This document shows positions 27,656 through 37,556 of a stretch of 64,000 nt of DNA, one piece after another (the stretch's first letter is position 1; the number at the start of each line of letters is the position of its first letter). A program made the translations under genes and the position numbers. Origin of the DNA: Pantoea sp. BAV 3049 (GTDB lineage: Bacteria; Pseudomonadota; Gammaproteobacteria; Enterobacterales; Enterobacteriaceae). Under the pieces are notes generated by a model, which searched no databases, was not told where the DNA came from, and was given only the letters and a program-made list of their open reading frames with translations. The DNA lies in NCBI RefSeq assembly GCF_009765445.1, contig NZ_WHOY01000031.1, positions 4,158,849-4,222,848 on the forward strand, given 5' to 3'.

Positions 27656-30271
27656 TCAGGCATTCAGCGCTTTGCTGATCTTCTCATACAGATCCCCGGA
27701 CAGTTTATCCAGCCCTTTCAACTGCTCCAGCGCATCACGCATCAGCGCCTGGCGGCCTGCATCATAACGTTTCAGGCGGATCAGCGGCTCGATCATCCGC
27801 GCGGCAACCTGAGGGTTACGTGTGTTCAGATCGGACAGGATTTCAACCAGGAATTGATAGCCGCTGCCGTTGACGGCATGGAATGCCGATGGATTAGCGG
27901 AAGCAAAGGCGCCAATCAGCGAGCGGATACGGTTTGGATTGCTCAGGGTGAATGAACGGTGGCTGAGCAGTGCCCGCACCCGGTTCAGCACATCAGCAGC
28001 CGGGCTGGTGGCCTGCAGTGCAAACCACTTGTCCATCACCAGCCCATCTTTATGCCAGCGCTCATCAAACGCCGTCAGTAGTGCTTCACGGCACGGCAGC
28101 TGAGCCGCCACTGAGGCTGCCATCGCCGCCACCGAATCGGTCATGTTGTTGGCCTGCTGGAACTGGGTTTTGACCAGTTTGTCGGCCAGTTCAACGTCAC
28201 CAAAGGCCAGATAGCCCAGACAGACATTCTTCAGTGAACGTTTACCAATTTCTGCATGCTCAACGCGGTAATCAGCCGACTGGTTGGCGTTGTAAACCGC
28301 CAGCCACTCATCTGCCAGTTCGGTGGCCAGCATCCGCACCAGTGATTCACGAACGTCAGAGATAGCCTGTGGATCGATTGTCTCAAACAACTCAGCAATT
28401 TCGTTTTCACCCGGCAGCGACAGGATCAGCGCCATCAATGCCGGATCGCTGTTCTCTTCCAGCAGCACCGCACGGAAAGCATCCGCCACGTGCAGAGGAA
28501 CCGACAGTGGTTGTCCCTGCTGATGGCGCGCAACGTTCAGCTTGATATAGGTTGCCATCAGGCTTTGGGCCGCATCCCAGCGGGCAAAATCGTTACGGGC
28601 ATGGCGCATCAGGAAGGTCAGCTGCGCGTCACTCCAGTTGTAATCCAGCTTCACCGGCGCGGAGAATTCGCGCAGTAAAGATGGCACCGGCTGGAAGTAA
28701 ACGTTGTCGAACACGAAACTCTGGAACTCTTCGGTCACGTTCAGCACGTGGTGAACCGGATGGCCATTGTGCTGCAGCGGGATCACCTTGCCTTCGCCAT
28801 CATACAGCTCTATATCCAGCGGGATATGCAGCGGGCGCTTATCTTTCTGATCGGCGGTTGGCGGGGTCGTCTGGGTCACATGCAGGGTGTACTGCTCCAG
28901 TTCCGGATTGTAATCATCGCGGATCGAGAGCACCGGCGTACCAGACTGGCTGTACCAACGGCGGAAGTGTGACAAATCAACGTTAGAAGCATCTTCCATC
29001 GCCTGCACAAAATCATCACAGGTCGCTGCACTGCCGTCGTGACGCTCAAAATAGAGCTGCATACCCTTCTGGAAATTCTCTTCGCCCAGCAGCGTGTGCA
29101 TCATGCGGATCACTTCCGATCCCTTCTCATACACCGTCAGGGTATAGAAGTTATTCATCTCGATCACCTGCTCAGGGCGGATTGGGTGCGCCATCGGGCT
29201 GGCATCCTCAGCAAACTGCGCACCGCGCATCACGCGAACGTTATCGATACGATTAACTGCGCGCGAACCGAGGTCTGAACTAAACTCCTGATCGCGGAAC
29301 ACGGTCAGCCCCTCTTTCAGGCTGAGCTGGAACCAGTCGCGACAGGTGACGCGGTTGCCGGTCCAGTTGTGGAAATATTCATGACCAATTACCGCTTCAA
29401 TACCGAGATAATCTTTGTCGGTGGCGGTTTCAGCCTTCGCCAGCACATACTTCGAATTGAAGACGTTCAGGCCTTTGTTCTCCATCGCGCCCATGTTGAA
29501 GAAATCCACGGCGACGATCATAAAGATATCGAGATCGTATTCAAGGCCGAAACGCTCCTCATCCCACTTCATGCTGTTTTTCAGCGAGGTCATCGCCCAG
29601 TCAGCGCGATCGAGGTTACCGCGGTCGACGAAAATTTCCAGTGCCACATCGCGCCCTGAACGGGTTTTGAAGCTGTCGCGCAATACGTCAAAATCACCCG
29701 CCACCAGAGCAAACAGATAGCAAGGTTTCGGGAACGGATCTTCCCACTTCATCCAGTGACGCCCATCTTCCATCTGCCCACCGTCAATACGGTTACCGTT
29801 CGACAATAAATAAGGATAGAGTGCCTGTTCAGCAATAATGGTGGTGGTAAAGCGGGCCAGTACGTCCGGACGGTCAAGATACCACGTAATATGACGGAAA
29901 CCCTCCGCTTCACATTGAGTACAGAGTGCTTCACCGGATTTGTACAACCCTTCCAGCGCAGTGTTTTTATCCGGGTGGATGTCGTTGACGATCTTCATCG
30001 TGAACGTCTCTGGCAACTGTTCAAGGATCAGCGCACCCTCTTCCAGCCGGTAATGCGGCCAGGAGCGATCGTCAATGTCGAGGGATACCAGCGTCAGATC
30101 TTCCCCATCAAGACGCAATTCCGCGCCCGCCGCCCCTAAACGCTTAATGCGGCTGACCGCAGTGACCCGGGTGGTGCTGGCGTCCAGATTGAATGTCAGG
30201 TCGATGTCCGTGATAGTGTAATCCGGCGCACGATAATCATGGCGATTTTTGGCTTGTGGCAATTGCGTCAT
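27656..30271 (-). CDS. pepN: Aminopeptidase N
   Basis: 871-residue zinc metallopeptidase (M1 family) of the cytoplasm, the main broad-specificity aminopeptidase in enterobacteria. Exopeptidase motif GAMEN at 261-265; zinc ligands His297 and His301 in HEYFH with third ligand Glu320; Glu298 is the general base. N-terminal beta domain, catalytic thermolysin-like domain, small beta domain and large C-terminal helical domain follow in order. Divergent from pncB across 264 bases, where I see only a possible TATACT (-10) at 30464-30469 for pncB. Confidence 0.98.
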   Translation of the reverse strand: MTQLPQAKNRHDYRAPDYTITDIDLTFNLDASTTRVTAVSRIKRLGAAGAELRLDGEDLTLVSLDIDDRSWPHYRLEEGALILEQLPETFTMKIVNDIHPDKNTALEGLYKSGEALCTQCEAEGFRHITWYLDRPDVLARFTTTIIAEQALYPYLLSNGNRIDGGQMEDGRHWMKWEDPFPKPCYLFALVAGDFDVLRDSFKTRSGRDVALEIFVDRGNLDRADWAMTSLKNSMKWDEERFGLEYDLDIFMIVAVDFFNMGAMENKGLNVFNSKYVLAKAETATDKDYLGIEAVIGHEYFHNWTGNRVTCRDWFQLSLKEGLTVFRDQEFSSDLGSRAVNRIDNVRVMRGAQFAEDASPMAHPIRPEQVIEMNNFYTLTVYEKGSEVIRMMHTLLGEENFQKGMQLYFERHDGSAATCDDFVQAMEDASNVDLSHFRRWYSQSGTPVLSIRDDYNPELEQYTLHVTQTTPPTADQKDKRPLHIPLDIELYDGEGKVIPLQHNGHPVHHVLNVTEEFQSFVFDNVYFQPVPSLLREFSAPVKLDYNWSDAQLTFLMRHARNDFARWDAAQSLMATYIKLNVARHQQGQPLSVPLHVADAFRAVLLEENSDPALMALILSLPGENEIAELFETIDPQAISDVRESLVRMLATELADEWLAVYNANQSADYRVEHAEIGKRSLKNVCLGYLAFGDVELADKLVKTQFQQANNMTDSVAAMAASVAAQLPCREALLTAFDERWHKDGLVMDKWFALQATSPAADVLNRVRALLSHRSFTLSNPNRIRSLIGAFASANPSAFHAVNGSGYQFLVEILSDLNTRNPQVAARMIEPLIRLKRYDAGRQALMRDALEQLKGLDKLSGDLYEKISKALNA

Positions 30272-30535
30272 AAGTCCTTCTCACGTCGATAATTAGTTAA
30301 CCTTTTCAAGTCTATTCCTGTTGGCGCAATGTTGCCACGTTGAATCCCCTTTCTCGCCACTGATCGCTCTGAAATCTACATTTCATTAACAAGCGCACAG
30401 ATTGCCCTCGACCTTGTCAGCGGATTTATGCTGTGATCGGGTTCAATAAATGAGTATTCAAGTTATACTCCTGCGTCTTTTCCATTTTTTTAAACCAGGG
30501 ATAACGCTCTTCGCCAGAGGATGCTGAAACGCACC

Positions 30536-31741
30536 ATGACACGACATGCTTCCCCGATACTGACCACGTTGTTGGATACGGACGCCTACAAGTTGCATAT
30601 GCAACAGGCGGTGTTCCATCGTTACCAGAAAGTTTCCGTGGTGGCCGAGTTCCGTTGCAGGGGCGATGACCTGCTGGGAATTTACGCTGATGAAATCGTT
30701 CGCCAGATTACGTCCATGCAGTCGCTGGCGCTCAGCGGCGAAGAAGCCGACTACCTCGCTGGCCTGCCCTTCTTTAAAGAGGACTACCTGGACTGGCTGC
30801 GACAGTTCCGCTACGACCCTTCACAGGTTCGCGTCCGTAATAACCAGGGCAAACTGGACATCCGCATCTCCGGTTCGTGGCTGGAAGTGATCATGTGGGA
30901 AGTGCCGCTGCTGGCGCTGATCAGCGAAGTGGTTCACCGCCATCGTTCTCCGCTGGTTCAGCCGAAACAGGCCGTTGAACGCCTGCAGAGCAAGCTGGTG
31001 GACTTTAAGCAGCTCACCGCCGATCTGGACATGTCCCGCTTTAAACTGATGGATTTCGGCACCCGTCGCCGTTTTTCCCGCGATGTGCAGAGTGCGATTG
31101 TCACCACGCTGCAGCAGGATTTCCCGTGGCTGGTAGGCTCCAGCAATTACGACATTGCCCGCCGCCTGAATATTGCTCCGGTTGGGACTCAGGCGCACGA
31201 ATGGTTCCAGGCGCATCAGCAGATCAGTCCGGTGCTGGCTAACAGCCAGCGTGCCGCGCTGCAGGCCTGGCTGGAAGAGTATCCGCACAGTCTGGGGATC
31301 GCCCTGACCGACTGCATCACCATGGATGCTTTCCTGCGTGACTTCGGCCAGCATTTTGCCAGCAGCTATCAGGGCCTGCGCCATGACTCTGGCGATCCGG
31401 TGGAGTGGGGAGAAAAAGCCATTGCCCACTACGAAAAGCTGGGCATCGATCCGCGCAGTAAGACGCTGGTCTTCTCCGATAATCTGGACCTGGATAAAGC
31501 GGTAGATCTTTACCGCCACTTTGGACAACGGGCGGATGTGATTTTCGGTATTGGAACCCGTCTTACCTGTGATATCCCGCAGGTCAAGCCGCTGAATATC
31601 GTGATCAAGCTGGTGGAATGCAACGGCAAACCAGTGGCGAAACTCTCTGACAGCCCGGGTAAAACCATCTGTCAGGACAAAGCTTTCGTCCGCGCATTAC
31701 GTAAAGCCTTCGATTTGCCGCTGGTGAAAAAAGCCAGCTAG
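30536..31741 (+). CDS. pncB: Nicotinate phosphoribosyltransferase
   Basis: Converts nicotinate, PRPP and ATP to nicotinate mononucleotide in NAD salvage. 401 residues. Blocks: [37 protein letters not shown], the phosphorylatable histidine in [13 protein letters not shown], and [10 protein letters not shown] use ATG 30536, where the family N-terminus begins; an in-frame ATG at 30521 follows AGAGG with no spacing, so neither start has an ideal ribosome binding site. E. coli pncB is repressed by NadR; I do not see a convincing NadR box. Confidence 0.95.
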   Translation: MTRHASPILTTLLDTDAYKLHMQQAVFHRYQKVSVVAEFRCRGDDLLGIYADEIVRQITSMQSLALSGEEADYLAGLPFFKEDYLDWLRQFRYDPSQVRVRNNQGKLDIRISGSWLEVIMWEVPLLALISEVVHRHRSPLVQPKQAVERLQSKLVDFKQLTADLDMSRFKLMDFGTRRRFSRDVQSAIVTTLQQDFPWLVGSSNYDIARRLNIAPVGTQAHEWFQAHQQISPVLANSQRAALQAWLEEYPHSLGIALTDCITMDAFLRDFGQHFASSYQGLRHDSGDPVEWGEKAIAHYEKLGIDPRSKTLVFSDNLDLDKAVDLYRHFGQRADVIFGIGTRLTCDIPQVKPLNIVIKLVECNGKPVAKLSDSPGKTICQDKAFVRALRKAFDLPLVKKAS

Positions 31742-31754
31742 CCTTGCTGACATA

Positions 31755-31786
31755 GAGAAGAGGGTCGCCGCGCCCTCTTCTCTTTT
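31755..31786 (+). terminator. Terminator after pncB
   Basis: GAGAAGAGGG (31755-31764) pairs perfectly with CCCTCTTCTC (31773-31782) around an 8-base loop, followed by TTTT. Confidence 0.9.
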
Positions 31787-31918
31787 CGTCCCGCCTCACG
31801 CGGCAATAAATCTCCCACATTACAAAGAATTCTTCTTGTGTCTCGCCTGTCGGCAAGTAACATAGCACTACCTCAAATCTGAGGTGATTTTCTTATTCTG
31901 ATAAAAGAGAGACTTTAT

Positions 31919-33319
31919 ATGAGCGTTGTGCCTGTAGCGGATGTACTGCACGGCCGGGCCGCGGTTGACAGCGAAGTCACCGTTCGCGGCTGGGTACGTA
32001 CCCGAAGAGATTCAAAAGCCGGTATTTCCTTTATCGCCGTGTATGACGGCTCCTGCTTTAATCCCGTCCAGGCTGTCGTCAATAATTCTCTGAATAATTA
32101 TCAGGATGAAGTTCTGCGCCTGACCACCGGCTGTTCAGTAGAGATCACCGGTAAGGTCGTCGAGTCCCCTGGTGAAGGCCAGAGCTACGAAATCCAGGCC
32201 AGCGCCGTTGAGGTTGTGGGCTGGGTCGACGATCCGGATACCTATCCGATGGCGGCCAAACGTCACAGCATTGAGTATCTGCGTGAGGTTGCTCACCTGC
32301 GCCCGCGTACCAACCTGATTGGCGCCGTGGCGCGTGTTCGCCACACTCTGGCGCAGGCGCTGCATCGCTTCTTCGATGAGCAAGGTTTTTTCTGGGTCTC
32401 CACGCCGCTGATCACGGCTTCAGATACGGAAGGTGCCGGTGAGATGTTCCGCGTGTCGACGCTGGATCTGGAAAACCTGCCGCGCACGCCGGAAGGCAAA
32501 GTGAATTTCGAAGAAGATTTCTTCGGCAAAGAAGCCTTCCTGACCGTATCCGGCCAGCTGAACGGCGAAACCTACGCCAGCGCCCTGTCAAAAATCTACA
32601 CCTTCGGACCGACTTTCCGTGCCGAAAACTCCAACACCAGCCGCCACCTGGCAGAATTCTGGATGCTGGAGCCGGAAGTGGCCTTCGCCGATCTGGAAGA
32701 CAACGCTGCACTGGCAGAAGCGATGCTGAAATACGTTTTCAAAGCGGTACTGGAAGAACGTGCCGACGATATGGCGTTCTTTGCCGAGCGCGTAGACAAA
32801 GATGCAGTCACCCGCCTGGAGCGATTTGTAACGACAGATTTTGCTCAGGTTGATTACACCGATGCGGTGGAAATCCTGATTAACTGCGGAGAGAAGTTTG
32901 AGAATGCCGTTTCCTGGGGCATCGATCTTTCCTCAGAACACGAACGATATCTGGCTGAGAAACACTTTAAAGCGCCGGTAGTGGTGAAAAATTACCCGAA
33001 GGATATCAAGGCATTTTATATGCGCCTTAACGACGACGGTAAAACCGTGGCCGCGATGGATGTTCTTGCCCCTGGCATTGGTGAAATCATCGGTGGATCG
33101 CAGCGTGAAGAGCGTCTTGACGTACTGGATGCCCGACTGGCTGAAATGGGCCTGAATAAAGAAGATTACTGGTGGTATCGCGACTTACGCCGTTACGGCA
33201 CCGTCCCGCACTCCGGATTTGGCTTAGGTTTCGAGAGGTTAATTGCCTATGTCACCGGCGTACAAAATGTAAGAGACGTTATCGCTTTCCCAAGGACTCC
33301 ACGTAACGCCAGCTTCTGA
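31919..33319 (+). CDS. asnS: Asparaginyl-tRNA synthetase
   Basis: 466-residue class IIb aminoacyl-tRNA synthetase. N-terminal OB-fold anticodon-binding domain (~15-110; [20 protein letters not shown]), then the class II catalytic core: motif 1 around [21 protein letters not shown], motif 2 [22 protein letters not shown], motif 3 GFGLGFERL near the C-terminus. The GAGEMF segment is typical of AsnRS rather than AspRS. AGAGAGAC lies before the ATG. Monocistronic with its own terminator. Confidence 0.98.
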   Translation: MSVVPVADVLHGRAAVDSEVTVRGWVRTRRDSKAGISFIAVYDGSCFNPVQAVVNNSLNNYQDEVLRLTTGCSVEITGKVVESPGEGQSYEIQASAVEVVGWVDDPDTYPMAAKRHSIEYLREVAHLRPRTNLIGAVARVRHTLAQALHRFFDEQGFFWVSTPLITASDTEGAGEMFRVSTLDLENLPRTPEGKVNFEEDFFGKEAFLTVSGQLNGETYASALSKIYTFGPTFRAENSNTSRHLAEFWMLEPEVAFADLEDNAALAEAMLKYVFKAVLEERADDMAFFAERVDKDAVTRLERFVTTDFAQVDYTDAVEILINCGEKFENAVSWGIDLSSEHERYLAEKHFKAPVVVKNYPKDIKAFYMRLNDDGKTVAAMDVLAPGIGEIIGGSQREERLDVLDARLAEMGLNKEDYWWYRDLRRYGTVPHSGFGLGFERLIAYVTGVQNVRDVIAFPRTPRNASF

Positions 33320-33357
33320 TTTACTGCATTAAACATAAGAAATTCATATATATATTC

Positions 33358-33390
33358 AAGGTCAGCCTCGCTGGCCTTTTTTTATTTTTG
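33358..33390 (+). terminator. Terminator after asnS
   Basis: AAGGTCAGC (33358-33366) and GCTGGCCTT (33370-33378), one G-U pair, 3-base loop, followed by a long T run interrupted by one A. Confidence 0.9.
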
Positions 33391-33423
33391 TAAATTATGA
33401 GATGGTTCACAAAGTTCCGTATA

Positions 33424-33486
33424 ATTTACATTTTGTAATACATATTTTCCTTATGAAACAAGAATAGGATATTAGTAGCATTTTCG
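33424..33486 (+). promoter_or_regulatory. OmpR-binding region and promoter of ompF
   Basis: Array of AT-rich OmpR-like half sites: TTTACATTTTGTAATACATATT, then TTATGAAACAAGAATA and TTAGTAGCATTTTC, resembling the F1-F3 boxes of E. coli ompF. The sequence GAATGGAAAGATGC downstream (33507-33520) corresponds to the E. coli transcription start, giving a leader of about 110 bases. Exact -35/-10 elements are poor, as expected for an activator-dependent promoter. Confidence 0.6.
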
Positions 33487-33604
33487 GGCTAGATAATCCG
33501 CTCAGTGAATGGAAAGATGCGTGCAGACACAGGAAGACACCAAACTCTCTTCATGGTTCTGTAAAGAATTGCTGACGGCAGTGGCAGGTGTCCAAATAAC
33601 TCCA

Positions 33605-33630
33605 ATGAGGGTAATAAAAAATGATGAAGC
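33605..33630 (+). promoter_or_regulatory. ompF initiation region, likely MicF sRNA target
   Basis: AATGAGGGTAATAAA followed by ATGATGAAGC spans the ribosome binding site and start codon and is nearly unchanged from E. coli ompF, where the antisense RNA MicF pairs. No micF gene is in the window. Confidence 0.55.
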
Positions 33631-34703
33631 GCAACATTCTGGCACTGGTTATCCCAGCCCTGTTAGCAGCTGGTGCAGCCAATGCAGCAGAAATCTACAA
33701 CAAAGACGGCAATAAACTGGATCTGTACGGTAAAGTCGATGGTCTGCACTACTTCTCTGATGACTCCGGCAACGACGGTGACCAGTCTTATGTGCGCTTT
33801 GGTTTCAAAGGTGAAACCCAGATCAACGATATGATCACCGGTTACGGCCAGTGGGAATACAACATTCAGGCGAACAACTCTGAAGGCGGAGATGACGCGC
33901 AGTCTGGCAACAAAACCCGTCTGGGCTTTGCGGGTCTGAAATTCGGCGACGCAGGTTCTTTCGACTACGGTCGTAACTACGGCGTTGTTTACGATGCAAT
34001 CGGCTGGACCGATATGCTGCCAGAGTTCGGTGGCTACTCAGGCTACTCTGACAACTTCATGGCTGGCCGTTCAAGCGGTCTGGCTACCTACCGTAACACC
34101 AACTTCTTTGGTCTGGTTGACGGCTGGGACTTCGCTGTACAGTACCAGGGCAAAAACGACCGTACTGAAGACCCACGTCGTGCTAACGGCGACGGCTGGG
34201 GTGTGTCTACCTCTTACACCTCCCCAATCGGTGTGGGTATCGTAGGTGCTTATGCTTCTGGTGACCGTACTACCGAGCAGAACCAGATGGATTACGGCCA
34301 GGGCGACAAAACTCAGCAGTGGTCTACCGCTCTGAAATATGATGCCAACAACGTGTACCTGGCAGCTTCTTACGGCGAAAACCGTAATTCTCAGTACATC
34401 GCCAACGGTAACACCGGTGCAACCGGTTTCGCTAACAAAGCTCAGAACTTTGATATCGTAGCTCAGTACCAGTTCGACTTCGGTCTGCGTCCATCCATCG
34501 CCTACGAGCAGTCTAAAGGCAAGGATATCGAAGGCGTTGGCGATGCTGACCTGTACAAATATGTTGATGTCGGTGCGACTTACTACTTCAACAAAAACAT
34601 GTCTACCTACGTCGACTACCAGATCAACCTGCTGGATGACAACAATCCACTGGGTCTGAATACTGACGATATCGTAGCTGTAGGTCTGGTTTACCAGTTC
34701 TAA
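33621..34703 (+). CDS. ompF: Outer membrane porin F
   Basis: General trimeric diffusion porin, 360 residues. Signal peptide of 22 residues ending GAANA; mature start [19 protein letters not shown]. Sixteen-stranded barrel with constriction loop L3 carrying the PEFGG motif ([17 protein letters not shown]) and arginine-rich strands opposite; C-terminal phenylalanine in GLVYQF for BAM recognition. Synteny (between asnS and aspC) and the conserved leader support ompF rather than ompC or phoE. Codon use is strongly biased. Starts with two ATGs in a row, as in E. coli. Confidence 0.96.
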   Translation: MMKRNILALVIPALLAAGAANAAEIYNKDGNKLDLYGKVDGLHYFSDDSGNDGDQSYVRFGFKGETQINDMITGYGQWEYNIQANNSEGGDDAQSGNKTRLGFAGLKFGDAGSFDYGRNYGVVYDAIGWTDMLPEFGGYSGYSDNFMAGRSSGLATYRNTNFFGLVDGWDFAVQYQGKNDRTEDPRRANGDGWGVSTSYTSPIGVGIVGAYASGDRTTEQNQMDYGQGDKTQQWSTALKYDANNVYLAASYGENRNSQYIANGNTGATGFANKAQNFDIVAQYQFDFGLRPSIAYEQSKGKDIEGVGDADLYKYVDVGATYYFNKNMSTYVDYQINLLDDNNPLGLNTDDIVAVGLVYQF

Positions 34704-34738
34704 GTTACGCAGCCGGGAGAATGCTCTCCTGAGCCATC

Positions 34739-34766
34739 AAAAAACGGGGCCTCTGGCCCCGTTTTT
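34739..34766 (+). terminator. Terminator after ompF
   Basis: AAAACGGGGCC (34741-34751) pairs with GGCCCCGTTTT (34755-34765) around a 3-base loop; T-rich tail follows. Confidence 0.92.
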
Positions 34767-34777
34767 GTTTTGTTTGA

Positions 34778-34803
34778 TTTACACCCCTGTTTTACACCCC
34801 TGT
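34778..34803 (+). repeat. 13-base tandem duplication between ompF and aspC
   Basis: TTTACACCCCTGT occurs twice head to tail (34778-34790, 34791-34803) with no mismatch, just after the ompF terminator and about 90 bases before aspC. Probably a replication-slippage duplication in the aspC upstream region. Confidence 0.85.
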
Positions 34804-34889
34804 TTTAGCGCAAACGGTTGGCAATTTGTGCGCCGTGGCGGTAACCTGATACCTCACTTCGCTTCAGTTTAAGCTAACGGACTTCGACT

Positions 34890-36080
34890 ATGTTTGAACG
34901 CATTGCAGCTGCACCCGCAGACCCCATTCTTGGTTTAGCCGACCTTTTCCGCGCTGACGACCGCCCAAATAAGATCAACCTCGGCATCGGCGTGTATAAA
35001 GATGAAACGGGTAAGACGCCAGTCCTGACCAGCGTGAAAAAAGCTGAGCAGTATCTGCTGGAAAACGAAACCACCAAAAACTACCTGAGCATCGATGGCC
35101 TGGCCGATTTCGGCAAGCGCACTCAGGAGCTGCTGTTTGGTAAAGAGAACGCCCTGATCGGCGCTAAGCGTGCCCGCACCGCTCAGACGCCTGGTGGCAC
35201 CGGTGCCCTGCGTGTTGCTGCTGATTTTATTGCTACCCAGACCAGCGCAAAGCGCATCTGGGTCAGCAACCCAAGCTGGCCAAACCATAAAAACGTCTTT
35301 GAGTCTGCCGGCCTGGAAGTCTGTGAATACCAGTACTATGATGCGGCAACCCACTCGCTGGATTTCGGGGGTATGCTGAACGCGCTGCGTGGGGCTGCAG
35401 CTGGCGATATCGTGCTGTTCCACGGCTGCTGCCATAACCCGACCGGCGTTGATCCTTCTGCTGAGCAGTGGACACAGCTGGCTGAATTGTCCAGCGCCTG
35501 CGGCTGGCTGCCGCTGTTCGACTTCGCCTACCAGGGATTTGCCCGCGGTCTGGAAGAAGATGCTGAAGGCCTGCGGATCTTCGCCGCCAGCCACCAGGAA
35601 TTGCTGGTTGCCAGCTCTTACTCCAAGAACTTTGGCCTGTACAACGAGCGCGTCGGTGCCTTTACGCTGGTTGCCAGCGAAGCCGCCGTTGCCGATACCG
35701 CCTTCAGTCAGGTGAAAGCCACCATCCGGGCTAACTACTCTAACCCACCGGCTCACGGTGCTGCCGTGGTGGCGACCATCCTGAGCAACGATGCGCTGCG
35801 TGCGTTGTGGGAACAGGAGCTGACCGATATGCGCCAGCGTATTCACCGCATGCGCCAGCTGTTTGTGAATACCCTGCAGGAGAAAGGCGCGAAAGGTGAC
35901 TTCAGCTTTATCATCAATCAGAACGGGATGTTCTCGTTCAGCGGCCTGACTAAAGACCAGGTTATCCGTCTGCGTGAAGAGTTCGGCGTCTATGCGGTGA
36001 ATTCAGGTCGGGTTAACGTCGCTGGGATGACACCGGATAACATGTCCCCGCTGTGCGAAGCCATCGTCGCTGTTTTGTAA
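34890..36080 (+). CDS. aspC: Aspartate aminotransferase
   Basis: 396-residue PLP enzyme (fold type I, class I) that interconverts aspartate/2-oxoglutarate and oxaloacetate/glutamate, and also transaminates aromatic amino acids. PLP lysine is Lys246 in [13 protein letters not shown]; substrate carboxylate arginine is in the SGRVNVAGM block near the C-terminus. [13 protein letters not shown] and HGCCHNPTG are conserved cofactor-site blocks. Monocistronic; strong terminator follows. Confidence 0.98.
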   Translation: MFERIAAAPADPILGLADLFRADDRPNKINLGIGVYKDETGKTPVLTSVKKAEQYLLENETTKNYLSIDGLADFGKRTQELLFGKENALIGAKRARTAQTPGGTGALRVAADFIATQTSAKRIWVSNPSWPNHKNVFESAGLEVCEYQYYDAATHSLDFGGMLNALRGAAAGDIVLFHGCCHNPTGVDPSAEQWTQLAELSSACGWLPLFDFAYQGFARGLEEDAEGLRIFAASHQELLVASSYSKNFGLYNERVGAFTLVASEAAVADTAFSQVKATIRANYSNPPAHGAAVVATILSNDALRALWEQELTDMRQRIHRMRQLFVNTLQEKGAKGDFSFIINQNGMFSFSGLTKDQVIRLREEFGVYAVNSGRVNVAGMTPDNMSPLCEAIVAVL

Positions 36081-36105
36081 TCTCGGTCAGTGACCGTGCC
36101 GTAAT

Positions 36106-36135
36106 AAAAAAGCCTGCTAATCAGCAGGCTTTTTT
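36106..36135. terminator. Bidirectional terminator between aspC and gloC
   Basis: AGCCTGCT (36111-36118) and AGCAGGCT (36123-36130), loop AATC, with six A before and six T after, so it can act on both the aspC and gloC transcripts. Confidence 0.92.
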
Positions 36136-36149
36136 GTCACTCAAGGCTG

Positions 36150-36779
36150 TTACTGCAAAAATGGATTGGAGATCCTTTCCCGCCCCAGAGTGGATAACGG
36201 TCCATGTCCTGGCAGGAAGGTGACATCATCACCCAGCGGCAACAGTTTGCGCCTGATGGCATCAATAAGATCTTCATGGCTGCCCTGCGGGAAGTCAGTG
36301 CGACCCACGCCACCACTGAATATCACATCTCCCGAAACCAGCAGACGAGCGGCACGGTCGAAGAACACAATATGACCTGGCGTATGGCCGGGACAGAGCA
36401 GAATTTCGAGCCTGGCGTCACCAACCTGCACGGTTTCGCCCTCTTCCAGCCAGCGATCCGGTTTCACCGGCGTGCAGTCCGGCAGGCCAAACATCTGGCT
36501 CTGAACAGGTAAAGCGTCCAGCCAGAAAGCATCAGCACGATGCGGGCCCACTACGGGAACGCCATAAAAGCTGGCCAGATCGCTCGCGGCTCCCACATGG
36601 TCAAGGTGGCCGTGAGTCAGCAGAACTTGCGTTACCGTTACGCCCTTTTCTGCCACCGCTGCCTGAATTTTTTCCGCATCACCGCCTGGATCGACCACCG
36701 CTGCCTGCAGGGTGACCGGACACCAGATCAACGAGCAGTTCTGAGCAAACGCCGTGACCGGAATGATTTGATAGTCCAT
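36150..36779 (-). CDS. gloC: Hydroxyacylglutathione hydrolase GloC (type II glyoxalase II)
   Basis: 209-residue metallo-beta-lactamase-fold hydrolase that cleaves S-lactoylglutathione, the second step of methylglyoxal detoxification. Metal ligands THGHLDH with His56, His58, Asp60 and His61; further ligands in CPGHTPGH and in SGDVIF, and a C-terminal PGHGP. Ends at NPFLQ, a few residues short of E. coli YcbL. mepK lies 41 bases upstream on the same strand. Confidence 0.94.
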   Translation of the reverse strand: MDYQIIPVTAFAQNCSLIWCPVTLQAAVVDPGGDAEKIQAAVAEKGVTVTQVLLTHGHLDHVGAASDLASFYGVPVVGPHRADAFWLDALPVQSQMFGLPDCTPVKPDRWLEEGETVQVGDARLEILLCPGHTPGHIVFFDRAARLLVSGDVIFSGGVGRTDFPQGSHEDLIDAIRRKLLPLGDDVTFLPGHGPLSTLGRERISNPFLQ

Positions 36780-36820
36780 AACGCTCCATTACCGCCAGCC
36801 AGCGGGCTGGCCGGATTTCA

Positions 36821-37369
36821 TTACCAGTGCCGCACCGGCCCGGTATCAATATGCACAAAGTCGCTGCTGGGGTAGTATCCTACACCCCCGGCCTTCATGG
36901 AAAGCGCGGCTTTGCGAACATTACTCAATGAAATGCCTTCGATATGGAAATCCATTGCCTGGCCCAGCGTGTGATAGCTGTGTTTTGCCACCCCTCTGCT
37001 GCGCTTGCGCATTGAATTATTGGTCGCCAGCGAGCGATAGCCGGAGATAAGCTGCACGGGCTTACGGGTATCCAGCAAGGCCTGCAAGCGGTAGAGCTGG
37101 TCGAAAAGGTGCGGATCAATGCTCTTGATTTTATTCGCCCGGTAATCACGGAAAAAATGATTCAGGCGCGTCAACTCATCCTTATCGTAACTCTTGCCGT
37201 TGAAGAATTCCGTTTTCAGACTTTCCCCGGTGTTCAGGTTGTTCAGTGTTAATACACGAGGACGCGAAGTGGAAAGCGAGGCGAAAGCCTGCCCCGGCAG
37301 CAGTGCCAGACCAAACGCTGCACCGCCAAGAGCCAGCCATTTACGGCGTTGAATATCGAATTTATCCAT
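36821..37369 (-). CDS. mepK: Murein endopeptidase MepK (YcbK), Tat-type signal
   Basis: 182 residues. The N-terminus has a twin-arginine motif (QRRKWLAL) followed by a mild hydrophobic stretch and AFA cleavage site near residue 30, so export is probably by Tat in the folded state. Peptidase M15/DUF882 domain with zinc ligands His133, Asp140 and His173 (HTLGQAMDFH; FVHIDTG). In E. coli MepK cuts mDAP-mDAP 3-3 and also 4-3 cross-links in peptidoglycan. It lies directly downstream of ldtD, which makes the 3-3 links. Confidence 0.92.
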   Translation of the reverse strand: MDKFDIQRRKWLALGGAAFGLALLPGQAFASLSTSRPRVLTLNNLNTGESLKTEFFNGKSYDKDELTRLNHFFRDYRANKIKSIDPHLFDQLYRLQALLDTRKPVQLISGYRSLATNNSMRKRSRGVAKHSYHTLGQAMDFHIEGISLSNVRKAALSMKAGGVGYYPSSDFVHIDTGPVRHW

Positions 37370-37556
37370 GAATCAGTGTTACCCAGCTTAAATGATCTTT
37401 AATGGTGCAAAACAGTCACCGTCCGGAACCATAACTGGGGTGAAATACGGAGTCAACCCGTTAAATGTGACGGGCGCGACAATTCACAAAGCCTGTGTCG
37501 CGCCCGCCATAATGCCGTTCCATGGCGGTGGTAACTAAATCCTGATGAATCAACAA

